From Rhizobiaceae bacterium (lineage in GTDB: Bacteria > Pseudomonadota > Alphaproteobacteria > Rhizobiales > Rhizobiaceae): a stretch of 35,838 bases of DNA. Of this stretch, positions 1 to 7,622 are shown piece by piece. Position numbers and translations under genes: made by a program. Location of the stretch: NCBI GenBank assembly GCA_026981655.1, contig JALSIJ010000004.1, positions 1 to 35,838 of the forward strand, in the 5' to 3' direction. Below the pieces are notes generated by a model that did not search any database, was not told where the DNA came from, and worked only from the letters and a program-made list of their open reading frames with translations. How positions within the stretch are numbered: the first letter of the stretch is position 1; each line of letters starts with the position of its first letter.

Positions 1-1010
1 CGGATTAGTTTTGGCAAATGCTCTTCCACATTGTTTTGTCCAAAGCGGCAAATCAGGGTCATGCGACCGGCTTCATTGGCGGGATTGAGAATATCCAGCA
101 ATTCAAGCAGACCATCAGCCGTTGTGGTTGGGCCACATTTCATGCCCAGTGGATTTTTTACTCCACGGCAAAACTCCACATGCGCATGATCGGGCTGGCG
201 GGTACGGTCGCCTATCCACAGCATATGCCCGGAGGTGCCGTAATAATCGCCAGAAGTTGAATCCACCCGTGCCATTGCTTCTTCATAGCCAAGCAGCAGC
301 GCTTCATGGCTGGTATAAAAATCAGTTTCCCGCAAACGCGGATTACTGTCCGCATCAATACCGATGGCCCGCATGAAGTCGATGGTTTCAGTAATCCGGT
401 CCGCCAGCTCGCGGTAACGGGCCGCCTGCGGTGAATTGGATACAAAGCCAAGTGTCCATTTATGAACGTGTTCAAGATTGGCATAACCGCCTTGCGCGAA
501 TGCTCGAATAAGGTTTAGCGTTGCAGCCGCCTGTCGGTAAGCCATGATCTGACGTTGAGGGTCAGGTGCGCGGGCTGCTTCCTCAAATTCAATACCATTA
601 ATGATGTCACCACGGTAGCTTGGAAGCGTTTCCTCACCACGTGTTTCAATATCAGATGAACGCGGCTTGGCGAACTGTCCGGCAATACGGCCTACTTTTA
701 CAACCGGCTTGGAGCCACCAAAGGTAAGCACCGCTGACATTTGCAAAAGCACACGGAAAAAATCGCGAATATTGTCGGCGCTGTGTTCGGCAAAGCTTTC
801 TGCACAATCTCCGCCCTGCAACAGGAATGCTCTTCCCTCGGCGACTTCTGCCAATTGCCGTTTTAGTTTTCTGGCCTCACCGGAAAACACCAAAGGGGGA
901 AAGCTTGCCAGGCGCGCTTCGGCCTTTTCCAGCACAGAATTATCTGGATAAGTTGGCAAATGCTTAGCTGGTTTGTTGCGCCAAGAACCTGGTGTCCAAT
1001 TTTGTGCCAT
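1..1010 (-). CDS. aroG: Class II 3-deoxy-7-phosphoheptulonate (DAHP) synthase, C-terminus cut by window edge
   Basis: Catalyses the first step of the shikimate pathway, condensing phosphoenolpyruvate with erythrose 4-phosphate in the cytoplasm. I translated the minus strand from the ATG at 1010 ([19 protein letters not shown]...). It stays open to the left edge, giving 336 of the roughly 450-460 residues usual for class II (plant-type) enzymes. Family signatures are visible: [49 protein letters not shown] and, at the edge, [21 protein letters not shown]. The cysteine of the GGDCAES motif is a known metal ligand. In-frame ATGs also occur at 1022 and further upstream. I chose 1010 because GGAAAAG lies just before it. 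No partner gene is seen on this side; the next minus-strand gene starts at 1732. Confidence 0.93.
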   Translation of the reverse strand, partial: MAQNWTPGSWRNKPAKHLPTYPDNSVLEKAEARLASFPPLVFSGEARKLKRQLAEVAEGRAFLLQGGDCAESFAEHSADNIRDFFRVLLQMSAVLTFGGSKPVVKVGRIAGQFAKPRSSDIETRGEETLPSYRGDIINGIEFEEAARAPDPQRQIMAYRQAAATLNLIRAFAQGGYANLEHVHKWTLGFVSNSPQAARYRELADRITETIDFMRAIGIDADSNPRLRETDFYTSHEALLLGYEEAMARVDSTSGDYYGTSGHMLWIGDRTRQPDHAHVEFCRGVKNPLGMKCGPTTTADGLLELLDILNPANEAGRMTLICRFGQNNVEEHLPKLI

Positions 1011-1138
1011 AATCTTTTCCATTACACGATACATTGTTGCTTTTGGTAATTGTTTGCAGACTATCGGCTCTTACCCGATGCAATCTGGAATTACCTATAG
1101 ACAAGAAAAAACCGCTTATCTACTGATTATTGAGATTA

Positions 1139-1732
1139 TTATGAACCTGGCGCCAGCTGATCGAACAGCTTTTGCTCGGAATTGCTGGTTTCAACAAAGC
1201 GTGGATAGCGCGGATTGTGCCTGTCCTCACAAATGGCAAAGTGAAAATTGTCGGTCGATTGAACAAAGCGCGCAACCCCTTCTTCGCCAAAATGATGTAG
1301 GTAGCCCTGCATGACCGCATCCAGATAGGAACGTAAAATGCAGAACTCATGGGCATTATTCAGCATCGGGTGATGGCTTGCCACATAGATGCTCGTCTCG
1401 TCCTGGTTTGTATAAGGCTCTTTTAGCCCTGCAAGCTCGTGCACTGTTACAGTTTTTCGATCATAATTGGCCTCACGCTCATCCAGCGCCGGCTGATTAT
1501 GGGCATGATCAAGCACAACAAGCCCATCAATTTCGCTCTTTTCGCAGCGCTTAACTGACAACAACACAACATTGCCAAAGGAGTTGTTGGGGCGAGCCAG
1601 CCATTCCCGCCGCCAGCCTTTCAAGGTGGCTTTTGAATAGTCGATAATTTTTGTTCGGTGGGTCGCCGGGTTAACCAGCGAGCCATAGCCAAAATAGGAA
1701 ATCATACTATCAATTGAGAGGTCAGGCACCAT
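1139..1732 (-). CDS. Gamma-glutamylcyclotransferase-like (GGCT fold) protein
   Basis: A 197-residue cytoplasmic protein of the gamma-glutamylcyclotransferase/AIG2-like fold. Members of this fold release 5-oxoproline from gamma-glutamyl compounds or act on related amide bonds. The substrate cannot be read from sequence. The fold signature YFGYGSLV is at residues 13-20, and an LDEREANYDR stretch (about 83-92) matches the conserved L-D-x-R-E segment that carries the presumed catalytic glutamate (Glu87). The ATG at 1732 has a GGA a few bases upstream, whereas the internal ATG at 1705 (MISYFGYGSL) has no evident ribosome binding site, so the longer form is given. It stands alone between aroG and the PAAR/effector locus, all on the minus strand. 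It could be housekeeping and unrelated to its neighbours. Confidence 0.72.
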   Translation of the reverse strand: MVPDLSIDSMISYFGYGSLVNPATHRTKIIDYSKATLKGWRREWLARPNNSFGNVVLLSVKRCEKSEIDGLVVLDHAHNQPALDEREANYDRKTVTVHELAGLKEPYTNQDETSIYVASHHPMLNNAHEFCILRSYLDAVMQGYLHHFGEEGVARFVQSTDNFHFAICEDRHNPRYPRFVETSNSEQKLFDQLAPGS

Positions 1733-1806
1733 AAATTCCGTCGAGATCAGTCGTCGATTGCATTAATTCCGCGCTTACACTCACACGGCACAAGCCCGAA
1801 AACGAG

Positions 1807-2346
1807 TTACAGTTTGAACTTAATAACGAGCCTTTTAATGGTGTTCGATTTTTTATCATAGCCAAAACTTAGTCTGGCGTAGTCAAAATCAACAGATAAA
1901 TAATGGGGGACCGAAGGGCCAGATGCGGCGCGCGCCTGACGTGATTGCACGCTTTCACCATAGGCGGCATATACATCTTTGTCCGTCATGTCATTTTCGT
2001 GCAGATAACAAACCAGTATGGCATTTTTGGCGGCTGATGTTTTTGGTGCACGAAGGTCGCATTTGGTAAAGAATTCATTGCCTTCCAGAGTTGCATAATA
2101 CTGAAAAACATTTGGCAGATCTAAATCATCCATATCAAATTTGGCATCCAGAATAACGGCCAATTGCTGCGGGTCATAGGCCCGCTCACGGATAATACGC
2201 TCAGACAGAACTCTTAATTTTTCGAAACTCGTCATTTCAGCTCCAATTGCACTTGGTAAATCCACTATCGAGGCGAATGCAATTAATCCTCCAACAAAAA
2301 CAAATCTATTTAGGCGTAGTATTAGCTTTATCATATTTATCTTCAT
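1807..2346 (-). CDS. Small exported protein, candidate immunity partner of the PAAR effector
   Basis: A protein of about 179 residues with a clear N-terminal export signal: positive MKINMIKLILRLNR, a hydrophobic core, and a cleavage-like site near SAIGAEM (residue 36). The mature part is mixed charged/polar with two cysteines about 20 residues apart (TKCDLRAP ... LVCYL), which could form a periplasmic disulfide. I do not recognise a family. The frame is open upstream to 2547, but that part reads as basic, shadow-like sequence on the opposite frame of the PAAR gene. Starts at 2358, 2346 or 2334 all fit; 2346 has GGTGAA four bases upstream and gives a sensible signal peptide. The start lies inside the 3' end of the PAAR gene (overlap about 41 bases), implying translational coupling. 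Position, size and export fit a periplasmic immunity protein; that role is inference. Confidence 0.6.
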   Translation of the reverse strand: MKINMIKLILRLNRFVFVGGLIAFASIVDLPSAIGAEMTSFEKLRVLSERIIRERAYDPQQLAVILDAKFDMDDLDLPNVFQYYATLEGNEFFTKCDLRAPKTSAAKNAILVCYLHENDMTDKDVYAAYGESVQSRQARAASGPSVPHYLSVDFDYARLSFGYDKKSNTIKRLVIKFKL

Positions 2347-3511
2347 ACCATTCACCATAATATTCCCGGTATGTTTGCCCAGTATCACCAGCCTCTTCGC
2401 CATCCGCGAATATTTCACCAATCTCTTCGCGCGCCTTGTCCCGGTCATCAGATTTATTGTAATCATCATATGATTTTTGATAGGCCGCGTGATTATCAGG
2501 ATTTCCGGCAATACCAATATCCGGGCCGCCATTTTCAAGAATTTCATTGCGCGCTTCGATATTGCTCAAGGTTGCTTCACCCTCGTCTTTCAGTTCATGC
2601 ATGGTGTTTTCAGAAACATAATCGTCTTTGGTTAGGCCATCCATTGGCGTTTCGGGATCTGCTTCATAGGCAGCATGCCCAGCTTCATGGGCAACGGAAA
2701 CAACCTGATCATTGACCGATTCGCTGGTATTAACCCGAATAATCTGTGCATCCTTGTCACATTCTGTATCGCCCGTCGCAATGCCCTCGATTTTCCAGTC
2801 ATCGGCCAGCAGGCCAGCAACTTTTGCCTTCAGACTTGGAGACTGATTGACAATTTTGTCAACCTCCGCTCCAAGGCCGGTTACAACATCCGGGTTGAGG
2901 AAATCACCAACTGCTTCTACCGCGTCTTCAATTGCTTCTCCGACGGCCTCGACCGCATCGCTTACCATATCAAAAACGCTGCTTCCAACGCTCGGGGCAG
3001 AAGAGTTTCCCGAATTACCAATCAGCACATTGTATTGCCCCATGACAATTTTATTGGGTGGCCCGAGCGCTTCAACAATCGTGTCACCCTGGCGACATGC
3101 GGGAAGCCCATTGATCAGTACGGTCGGGCTGCCATCAACCACAACACCGGGTCCATGCGGCGGCATTGGCAACGGCGTTGCGCACATATGAATATCGGCA
3201 CCGCCAGACATTCCACTGATCATATTGCCCATCGCAGCCAGGGCTGCGGTTTTTGCAAGCTCTTCTGCGGCCTTTGCAGCCGGGGCTGCAGGTGTTCCTG
3301 AGGCAGCAGTCGTTGCAGCTTTTGCAACCTTCAATGCTGCATCAGAAGCTTGTTTGGCTGATTTAATTGCTGCGGCCGCAGCGGCAGGCACTCCGCGCCA
3401 TGCTGGTTTATAACCTATTATTACATTAAAAGAACCCGGACCGGGCTGAAGCACCGGTGGCAACGGATGCGCTACCGGATCGAGAACTCGTGCTGCGGGG
3501 CGTCCAGCCAT
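2306..3511 (-). CDS. PAAR-domain protein with C-terminal HExxH metallopeptidase-like domain (putative type VI secretion effector)
   Basis: A 401-residue protein. Residues 1-40 (GRPAARVLDPVAHPLPP, then NVIIGYKPAWRG) and 104-165 (DIHMCATPLPMPPHGPG, TVLINGLPACRQGDT, GPPNKIVMG, NVLIG) make up a PAAR spike-tip domain, split by an Ala/Lys-rich helical insertion at about 42-100. PAAR proteins cap the VgrG spike of type Vi secretion systems and carry effectors. A linker at about 175-205 leads to a C-terminal domain with HEAGH at 275-279 and a downstream DEGEA (309-313), consistent with a zinc metallopeptidase using two His and a Glu. The domain is followed by a charged tail. The start at 3511 has GAGAG upstream. 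The stop overlaps the start of a small exported protein. No VgrG, Hcp or sheath gene lies in the window. The antibacterial role and the zinc-ligand assignment are inferences. Confidence 0.82.
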   Translation of the reverse strand: MAGRPAARVLDPVAHPLPPVLQPGPGSFNVIIGYKPAWRGVPAAAAAAIKSAKQASDAALKVAKAATTAASGTPAAPAAKAAEELAKTAALAAMGNMISGMSGGADIHMCATPLPMPPHGPGVVVDGSPTVLINGLPACRQGDTIVEALGPPNKIVMGQYNVLIGNSGNSSAPSVGSSVFDMVSDAVEAVGEAIEDAVEAVGDFLNPDVVTGLGAEVDKIVNQSPSLKAKVAGLLADDWKIEGIATGDTECDKDAQIIRVNTSESVNDQVVSVAHEAGHAAYEADPETPMDGLTKDDYVSENTMHELKDEGEATLSNIEARNEILENGGPDIGIAGNPDNHAAYQKSYDDYNKSDDRDKAREEIGEIFADGEEAGDTGQTYREYYGEWYEDKYDKANTTPK

Positions 3512-3860
3512 TTCAACTCTCTTTCGTCAGACTATTTTAAGTGTCAGACTGTTTTGGGCGTCAGGCATTAACAGGCACTTTAAACCCAATCGGGTGAGCA
3601 GTTTTACGGAGCCTATAGTATAATTGCTCAATCAACCACACCTTCTCATAAAGCTATTTGGAGCCAATTCTAAATTGGTATTCTCAAACCGTTTTACTCT
3701 GGAGATCAGCGAGTTTGTGGTTTGTATGAAAAATATAGGCGTGCAATCAGACTAATGATGTGCACAACGTCACCAAGCGAAACACAATACTCTTCCCTTT
3801 ACGTTCTAGTAAATTACAAATAGGCTTTCATTCTTTGCAGATGAAAGTGATCAAACCGGT
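3512..3860. other. 349-bp divergent intergenic region with a short 17-bp tandem repeat
   Basis: This spacer separates the leftward PAAR gene from the rightward hydrolase, so it should hold the promoters for both. I see no clear sigma-70 box pair, RNA gene or long hairpin. The one structured piece is just upstream of the PAAR gene: GTCAGACTATTTTAAGT (3526-3542) is followed directly by GTCAGACTGTTTTGGGC (3543-3559) and a partial third start GTCAGGC (3560-3566). This is a 17-bp periodic repeat that could be regulatory or a chance slippage product. Confidence 0.4.
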
Positions 3861-4730
3861 ATGGAAATCATACAATCGCAAGCGGGCGCCGAACTTAAAA
3901 TCAAAGCCCATGATGGGCTAGCGCTGGCGGCCACCCACTTCACCGGGCCAAACACGGATGGCCCGGTTGTGCTGATTAACTCCGGCACCGCAATTCCAAG
4001 ACAGTTCTATCGCCACTTTGCGGATTATGTTGCCCAAAGAGGTGCAAGCCTGGTGATTACCTATGATTACCGAGGCATCGGCGGTTCATGGCCGGATAAT
4101 GATCGCAAGTATCAATATTTAATGAGCGACTGGGCCCGGCAGGACTTTCCAGCGATGCTCGACTGGATCGCCAAAAACCATCCCGACAAGCAGCTTCATC
4201 TTGTAGGCCACAGCTTTGGCGGTCAGGCGATGGGCCTGAGCGAGAAAATCAACCGTGCCGACAAGGCCATAACGGTTGCTGCATTGTCTGGCCATTGGAA
4301 ACAAATGTCTGTACCAGAACGATACCGGGTTTTTGCTATGCTCTATCTAGCCGCCCCCCTATTGGGGCGCATCTATGGCTATATTCCCGGCAAATTTGGC
4401 CTGGGTGAAGATATGGGCTTTGCAGCGTTTACCCAATGGGCAAAATGGTGCGCCAATGAAAACTACTTCTTTGACGACCCTGCCCTGCCCGAAACCAGAC
4501 ATTTTGCAGAACTCGCCTGCCCGTTGCTGGTGGTTGGGCTGGACGATGATACCTGGGCCAGACCGCATTTGATCGACCATCTCAACGATCACTTTGTTAA
4601 TGCGCAACATACCCGCTGGCAATTTTCACCCGAGCAGGCCGGCGGCCCGGTTGGTCACTTCAGTTTTTTTAAACCAAAATTTGAGCAAAGCCTTTGGAAG
4701 CCGGTTGTTGATTGGTTGTTTGAGGCATAG
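3861..4730 (+). CDS. Alpha/beta-fold hydrolase of the COG4757 type
   Basis: A 289-residue cytoplasmic serine hydrolase-like protein with no signal peptide. The nucleophile elbow GHSFGGQ places the catalytic serine at residue 118. An acid is likely in VGLDDDTWA (Asp228-230), and the catalytic histidine in VGHFSFF (His266). The N-terminal half carries the strand/turn pattern VVLINSGTAIPRQFY ... LVITYDYRGIGGS typical of the predicted hydrolases grouped as COG4757. The substrate is unknown. No convincing Shine-Dalgarno sequence precedes the ATG, so the start is less certain than the frame. It is divergent from the PAAR gene and followed after about 105 bases by an NlpC/P60-like gene on the same strand. 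Confidence 0.82.
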   Translation: MEIIQSQAGAELKIKAHDGLALAATHFTGPNTDGPVVLINSGTAIPRQFYRHFADYVAQRGASLVITYDYRGIGGSWPDNDRKYQYLMSDWARQDFPAMLDWIAKNHPDKQLHLVGHSFGGQAMGLSEKINRADKAITVAALSGHWKQMSVPERYRVFAMLYLAAPLLGRIYGYIPGKFGLGEDMGFAAFTQWAKWCANENYFFDDPALPETRHFAELACPLLVVGLDDDTWARPHLIDHLNDHFVNAQHTRWQFSPEQAGGPVGHFSFFKPKFEQSLWKPVVDWLFEA

Positions 4731-4835
4731 ACTTCGACAATCAAATTCCGGTTGCTCTGCAGGAAAAACAGCACTAAAGTGATATGTGGGGCCATACAAG
4801 TTTAGTTGTTTTAGCTAAATTGATTTGGAGGCAAC

Positions 4836-5402
4836 ATGACTCAAATAAGCATCAGCAGTTTGAAACCCGCAGATATTTTATTGTCGACCGGCGACAGTAC
4901 GGTTTCCAACGTTATTCGCAAAGGAACCGGTTCCCGCTTTAGCCACGCAGCTCTTTATATTGGAAATGGTGAGGTTATCGAAGCCATTGGTTCCGGCGTG
5001 GTCAAGCAATCTTTAAAATCAGCAATGAATGATGATACTTTGGTTGTTGTATTTCGACATAATACCATCTCGCCCAGTCAGGCAGCAACTGCAATCACCT
5101 ATGCTCGCGCGCAAGTGGGTAAGAAATATGACGCATCAGGTGCGGCTTCTTCAGCCAGCGGTTCGCCCGCCGTTATTTTGGTCGGCTTTATAATGGGACC
5201 AATTGGTAACATTGTCACCGCTAGCCTCGGTGTGGCCAAAGTGGCTAATACAATCAATTCGGAAGGATCATTTTATTGCTCCGAACTTGTGGCCCATGCT
5301 TATGCCAAAGCAAATTGCCCACTTAGTGCCTCCAAAAGCAGCATTACGCCAAAGGGCGTTGCAAATTCAAGCAAAGTTTCATTAATTGGCAATCTGAAAT
5401 AA
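4836..5402 (+). CDS. Permuted papain-fold NlpC/P60-like (YiiX/YebB-type) putative cysteine hydrolase
   Basis: A 188-residue protein with the hallmarks of circularly permuted NlpC/P60 enzymes. These include an N-terminal LKPADILLSTGD segment, RFSHAALYIGNGEVIEA holding the catalytic-type histidine (His37), and FYCSELVAHAYAK holding the candidate nucleophile (Cys148) followed by Ser-Glu. Relatives include YiiX-like proteins, which cleave or are predicted to cleave amide or thioester bonds in cell walls or lipids. A hydrophobic stretch at about 110-130 (SPAVILVGFIMGPIGNIV) lies between the motifs and may contact membrane or form the fold core. There is no signal peptide. A strong ribosome binding site (GGAGG, 3' end seven bases before the ATG) fixes the start. 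It sits beside the PAAR effector locus, so a role as an antagonism effector is possible but unproven. Confidence 0.75.
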   Translation: MTQISISSLKPADILLSTGDSTVSNVIRKGTGSRFSHAALYIGNGEVIEAIGSGVVKQSLKSAMNDDTLVVVFRHNTISPSQAATAITYARAQVGKKYDASGAASSASGSPAVILVGFIMGPIGNIVTASLGVAKVANTINSEGSFYCSELVAHAYAKANCPLSASKSSITPKGVANSSKVSLIGNLK

Positions 5403-5417
5403 TGTACAATTTGCAGA

Positions 5418-5792
5418 TCATTGCTTTTGCATTTCTTTCGGCAGTTCGGCCGCAACCAGCGTAACACTTTCACCGCAGCCGCAGGCCGATGACTGGTTGG
5501 GATTGTTGAACACAAAGCCCGAACGTAGTTTGCTCACTTCGTAGTCAAGCTCAGTGCCAAGCAAAAACAGTACAGCCTCTGGTGCCACATAAACTTTGGC
5601 ACCATTGCTCTCGACCATATCGTCAGCCGGATTAGGCTCGGTCACCAGATCAACCGTATATTCCATACCGGCACAGCCGCCATTTTTAACACCAACGCGA
5701 ATACCTTCCGCTGGCTCGGAAGCGCCCGAAATAATATCGTGGATCCGCTCTTCAGCGACCTTTGTTAGTGTAACAACCTGAAAACCTGCCAT
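5418..5792 (-). CDS. sufA: A-type iron-sulfur carrier SufA (HesB/IscA family)
   Basis: A 124-residue A-type carrier that accepts Fe-S clusters from SufBCD and passes them to apoproteins. The three conserved cysteines are present: Cys40 in NGGCAGMEY and the CGC pair (Cys104, Cys106) in SSACGCGES. The frame is open a few codons further, to a TTG at 5807. The ATG at 5792 is chosen because GGAG lies eight bases upstream and MAGFQVVTLT matches the normal N-terminus. It is the last gene of the leftward suf operon, separated from sufT by about 160 bases, so it may also have its own promoter. It converges with the NlpC/P60-like gene across only about 15 bases. Confidence 0.93.
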   Translation of the reverse strand: MAGFQVVTLTKVAEERIHDIISGASEPAEGIRVGVKNGGCAGMEYTVDLVTEPNPADDMVESNGAKVYVAPEAVLFLLGTELDYEVSKLRSGFVFNNPNQSSACGCGESVTLVAAELPKEMQKQ

Positions 5793-5955
5793 TTTCAAAA
5801 TCTCCAAATATCAGGGACCTTATCCTGAATTTCTTTCTCACGGCTAATCCTCAGCTTCACCGATGGCTTGCTTCGGGCCTACGAGGTGCGCCACATAAGC
5901 GGCGGCTCGTTCTTCACTCACTACTATTAGTAGTTTTTTGCTGCAACAATATCAA

Positions 5956-6369
5956 TTAAACATACCAACCAAGGGCGATTTGCGCCTCTTCAGACAAACG
6001 ATCCGGGGTCCAGGGTGGATCAAACACCATATTCACCTTAACCAGGCCAACACCTTCAACCGAACTTACCGCGTTCTCGACCCAGATCGGCATTTCACCG
6101 GCAACCGGGCAACCGGGCGCGGTGAGTGTCATGTCAATATCGACATTGCGGTCATCATCAATATCAACCTTGTAGATCAGGCCAATCTCGTAAATATCCG
6201 ATGGAATTTCCGGGTCATAAACAGTTTTAAGCGCCGCAACGATGTCGTTGGTCAACCGCTCAATTTCATCGCCGGGAATAGCTGATCCGGCATTCTCCAC
6301 GTCAACCTTTTCCGGCACGTCAAGCGCTTCGGGTTTCTCAGTGGTGGCATTTTCTGTATTTTCACTCAT
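5956..6369 (-). CDS. sufT: SUF-system assembly protein SufT (MIP18/DUF59 domain)
   Basis: A 137-residue protein with a MIP18-family (DUF59) domain after an acidic, probably flexible N-terminus of about 35 residues (MSENTENATTEKPEALDVPE). Conserved features are the DPEIPSDIYEIGLIYKV segment and TLTAPGCPVAGEMP, whose cysteine and TxPxCP-type turn are characteristic. The C-terminus FDPPWTPDRLSEEAQIALG is typical of the SUF-associated subfamily. It assists maturation of Fe-S proteins; the exact biochemical step is unsettled. The start codon overlaps the stop of sufS (ATGA), so translation is coupled. Confidence 0.92.
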   Translation of the reverse strand: MSENTENATTEKPEALDVPEKVDVENAGSAIPGDEIERLTNDIVAALKTVYDPEIPSDIYEIGLIYKVDIDDDRNVDIDMTLTAPGCPVAGEMPIWVENAVSSVEGVGLVKVNMVFDPPWTPDRLSEEAQIALGWYV

Positions 6370-7601
6370 GCGAAAAATGTCCTTGCTTTTTCCAATGCAT
6401 CAGCCAATCGGTCGACTTCTGCAAATGTATTATACATGCCAAATGATGCCCTGCATGTGGAGGTCACACCATAGCAATTCAAGAGAGTTTGGGCGCAATG
6501 GGTTCCAGCCCGCACCGCGACCCCTGCCCTGTCTATCACCATTGATACATCGTGGGCATGGATGCCTTCGAGTTCAAATGATATAATAGCACCTTTTCCC
6601 GGTGCCGTTCCAAAAATACGCAGTGAATTGATTTTACTAAGTTTTTCAGTTGCATATTCGAGCAGACTTGCCTCATGGGCGGCAATCGCCTCACGGCCAA
6701 TACTATCCATATAGTCAACCGCTGCACCCAGCCCGATAGCCTGAACGATTGGCGGCGTACCCGCTTCAAAGCGATGCGGTGGTTCCGCATAGGTAACATT
6801 GTCTTCGGTGACATCGAGGATCATTTCGCCACCGCCCATAAAGGGCTGCATTTTCTTCAGCATTTCTTTTTTGCCGTAGAGAACGCCAATGCCCGAGGGG
6901 CCATAAACCTTGTGGCCAGTAAATACATAATAATCACAATCGAGATCAACCACATCGACCGGCATATGAACGGCACCTTGCGAGCCATCGACCAGCACCG
7001 GAATGCCGCGCTCATGGGCAATGCGGCAAACCTCTTTGATCGGCACCACAGTACCCAGCACGTTGGACATCTGGGTAATGGCCACTAACTTGGTTTTATC
7101 GCTCAGGCTTTGGCTAAACCGCTCAAGATTAAACGCGCCATCTTCATCCACATATACCCATTTAAGGGCAGCCCCCTGCCGCTCTCGCAGGAAATGCCAG
7201 GGAACTATATTGGAATGATGCTCCATAATGGAAAGCACAATTTCATCGCCAGCACCGATGTTCGGCATACCATATCCATAGGCCACCAGATTGATCGCCT
7301 CTGTCGCAGATTTGGTAAAGACAATCTGGTCCGGGGATGGCGCATTGAGAAAACGGCGAACACTTTCGCGCGCGCCCTCATAGGCATCGGTTGATGCATT
7401 GGATAGAAAATGCAGACCACGATGCACATTGGCATAGTCTTCGGTATAGGCCTTGTTGATCGCGTCCAGCACCGCTTTAGGTTTTTGCGCTGAAGCACCG
7501 TTGTCTAGATATGTCAGCGGCTTGCCATAGATTTCGCGTGCAAGAATAGGGAAATCGCTGCGGATTTTGTCTATATCATATGTCGGTGCGGTTTGGTCCA
7601 T
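6366..7601 (-). CDS. sufS: Cysteine desulfurase SufS (group II)
   Basis: A PLP enzyme of 411 residues that removes sulfur from cysteine as a persulfide for SufBCD. The PLP lysine is in FTGHKVYGPSGIG (about Lys231) and the catalytic cysteine in VRAGTHCAQ (about Cys369), in the short-loop context typical of SufS rather than IscS. The EHHSNIVPW and DGSQGAVHM segments are also conserved. A GTG at 7604 directly precedes the ATG at 7601; either could be used, with GAAAGAA upstream. It is the fifth recognised suf gene in transcription order, about 20 bases after sufD, and overlaps sufT by four bases. A second, NifS-type desulfurase heads the same operon. Confidence 0.95.
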   Translation of the reverse strand: MDQTAPTYDIDKIRSDFPILAREIYGKPLTYLDNGASAQKPKAVLDAINKAYTEDYANVHRGLHFLSNASTDAYEGARESVRRFLNAPSPDQIVFTKSATEAINLVAYGYGMPNIGAGDEIVLSIMEHHSNIVPWHFLRERQGAALKWVYVDEDGAFNLERFSQSLSDKTKLVAITQMSNVLGTVVPIKEVCRIAHERGIPVLVDGSQGAVHMPVDVVDLDCDYYVFTGHKVYGPSGIGVLYGKKEMLKKMQPFMGGGEMILDVTEDNVTYAEPPHRFEAGTPPIVQAIGLGAAVDYMDSIGREAIAAHEASLLEYATEKLSKINSLRIFGTAPGKGAIISFELEGIHAHDVSMVIDRAGVAVRAGTHCAQTLLNCYGVTSTCRASFGMYNTFAEVDRLADALEKARTFFA

Positions 7602-7622
7602 CACAAAGTTCTTTCAGCAACA

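Noticed and set aside
2347-2547. N-terminal extension of the small exported protein by 67 codons
   Set aside because: The extension overlaps the PAAR gene, is basic and low in normal coding character, and would bury the evident signal peptide.
3225-3413. Plus-strand Ala-rich open frame
   Set aside because: It is the antisense of the Ala/Lys-rich helical insertion of the PAAR protein; low complexity keeps the opposite frame open.
5921-5939. CTAC-TATTA-GTAG followed by a T run, looking like a terminator
   Set aside because: The stem is only four to six AT-rich pairs, and the orientation is opposite to the suf operon; too weak to call.
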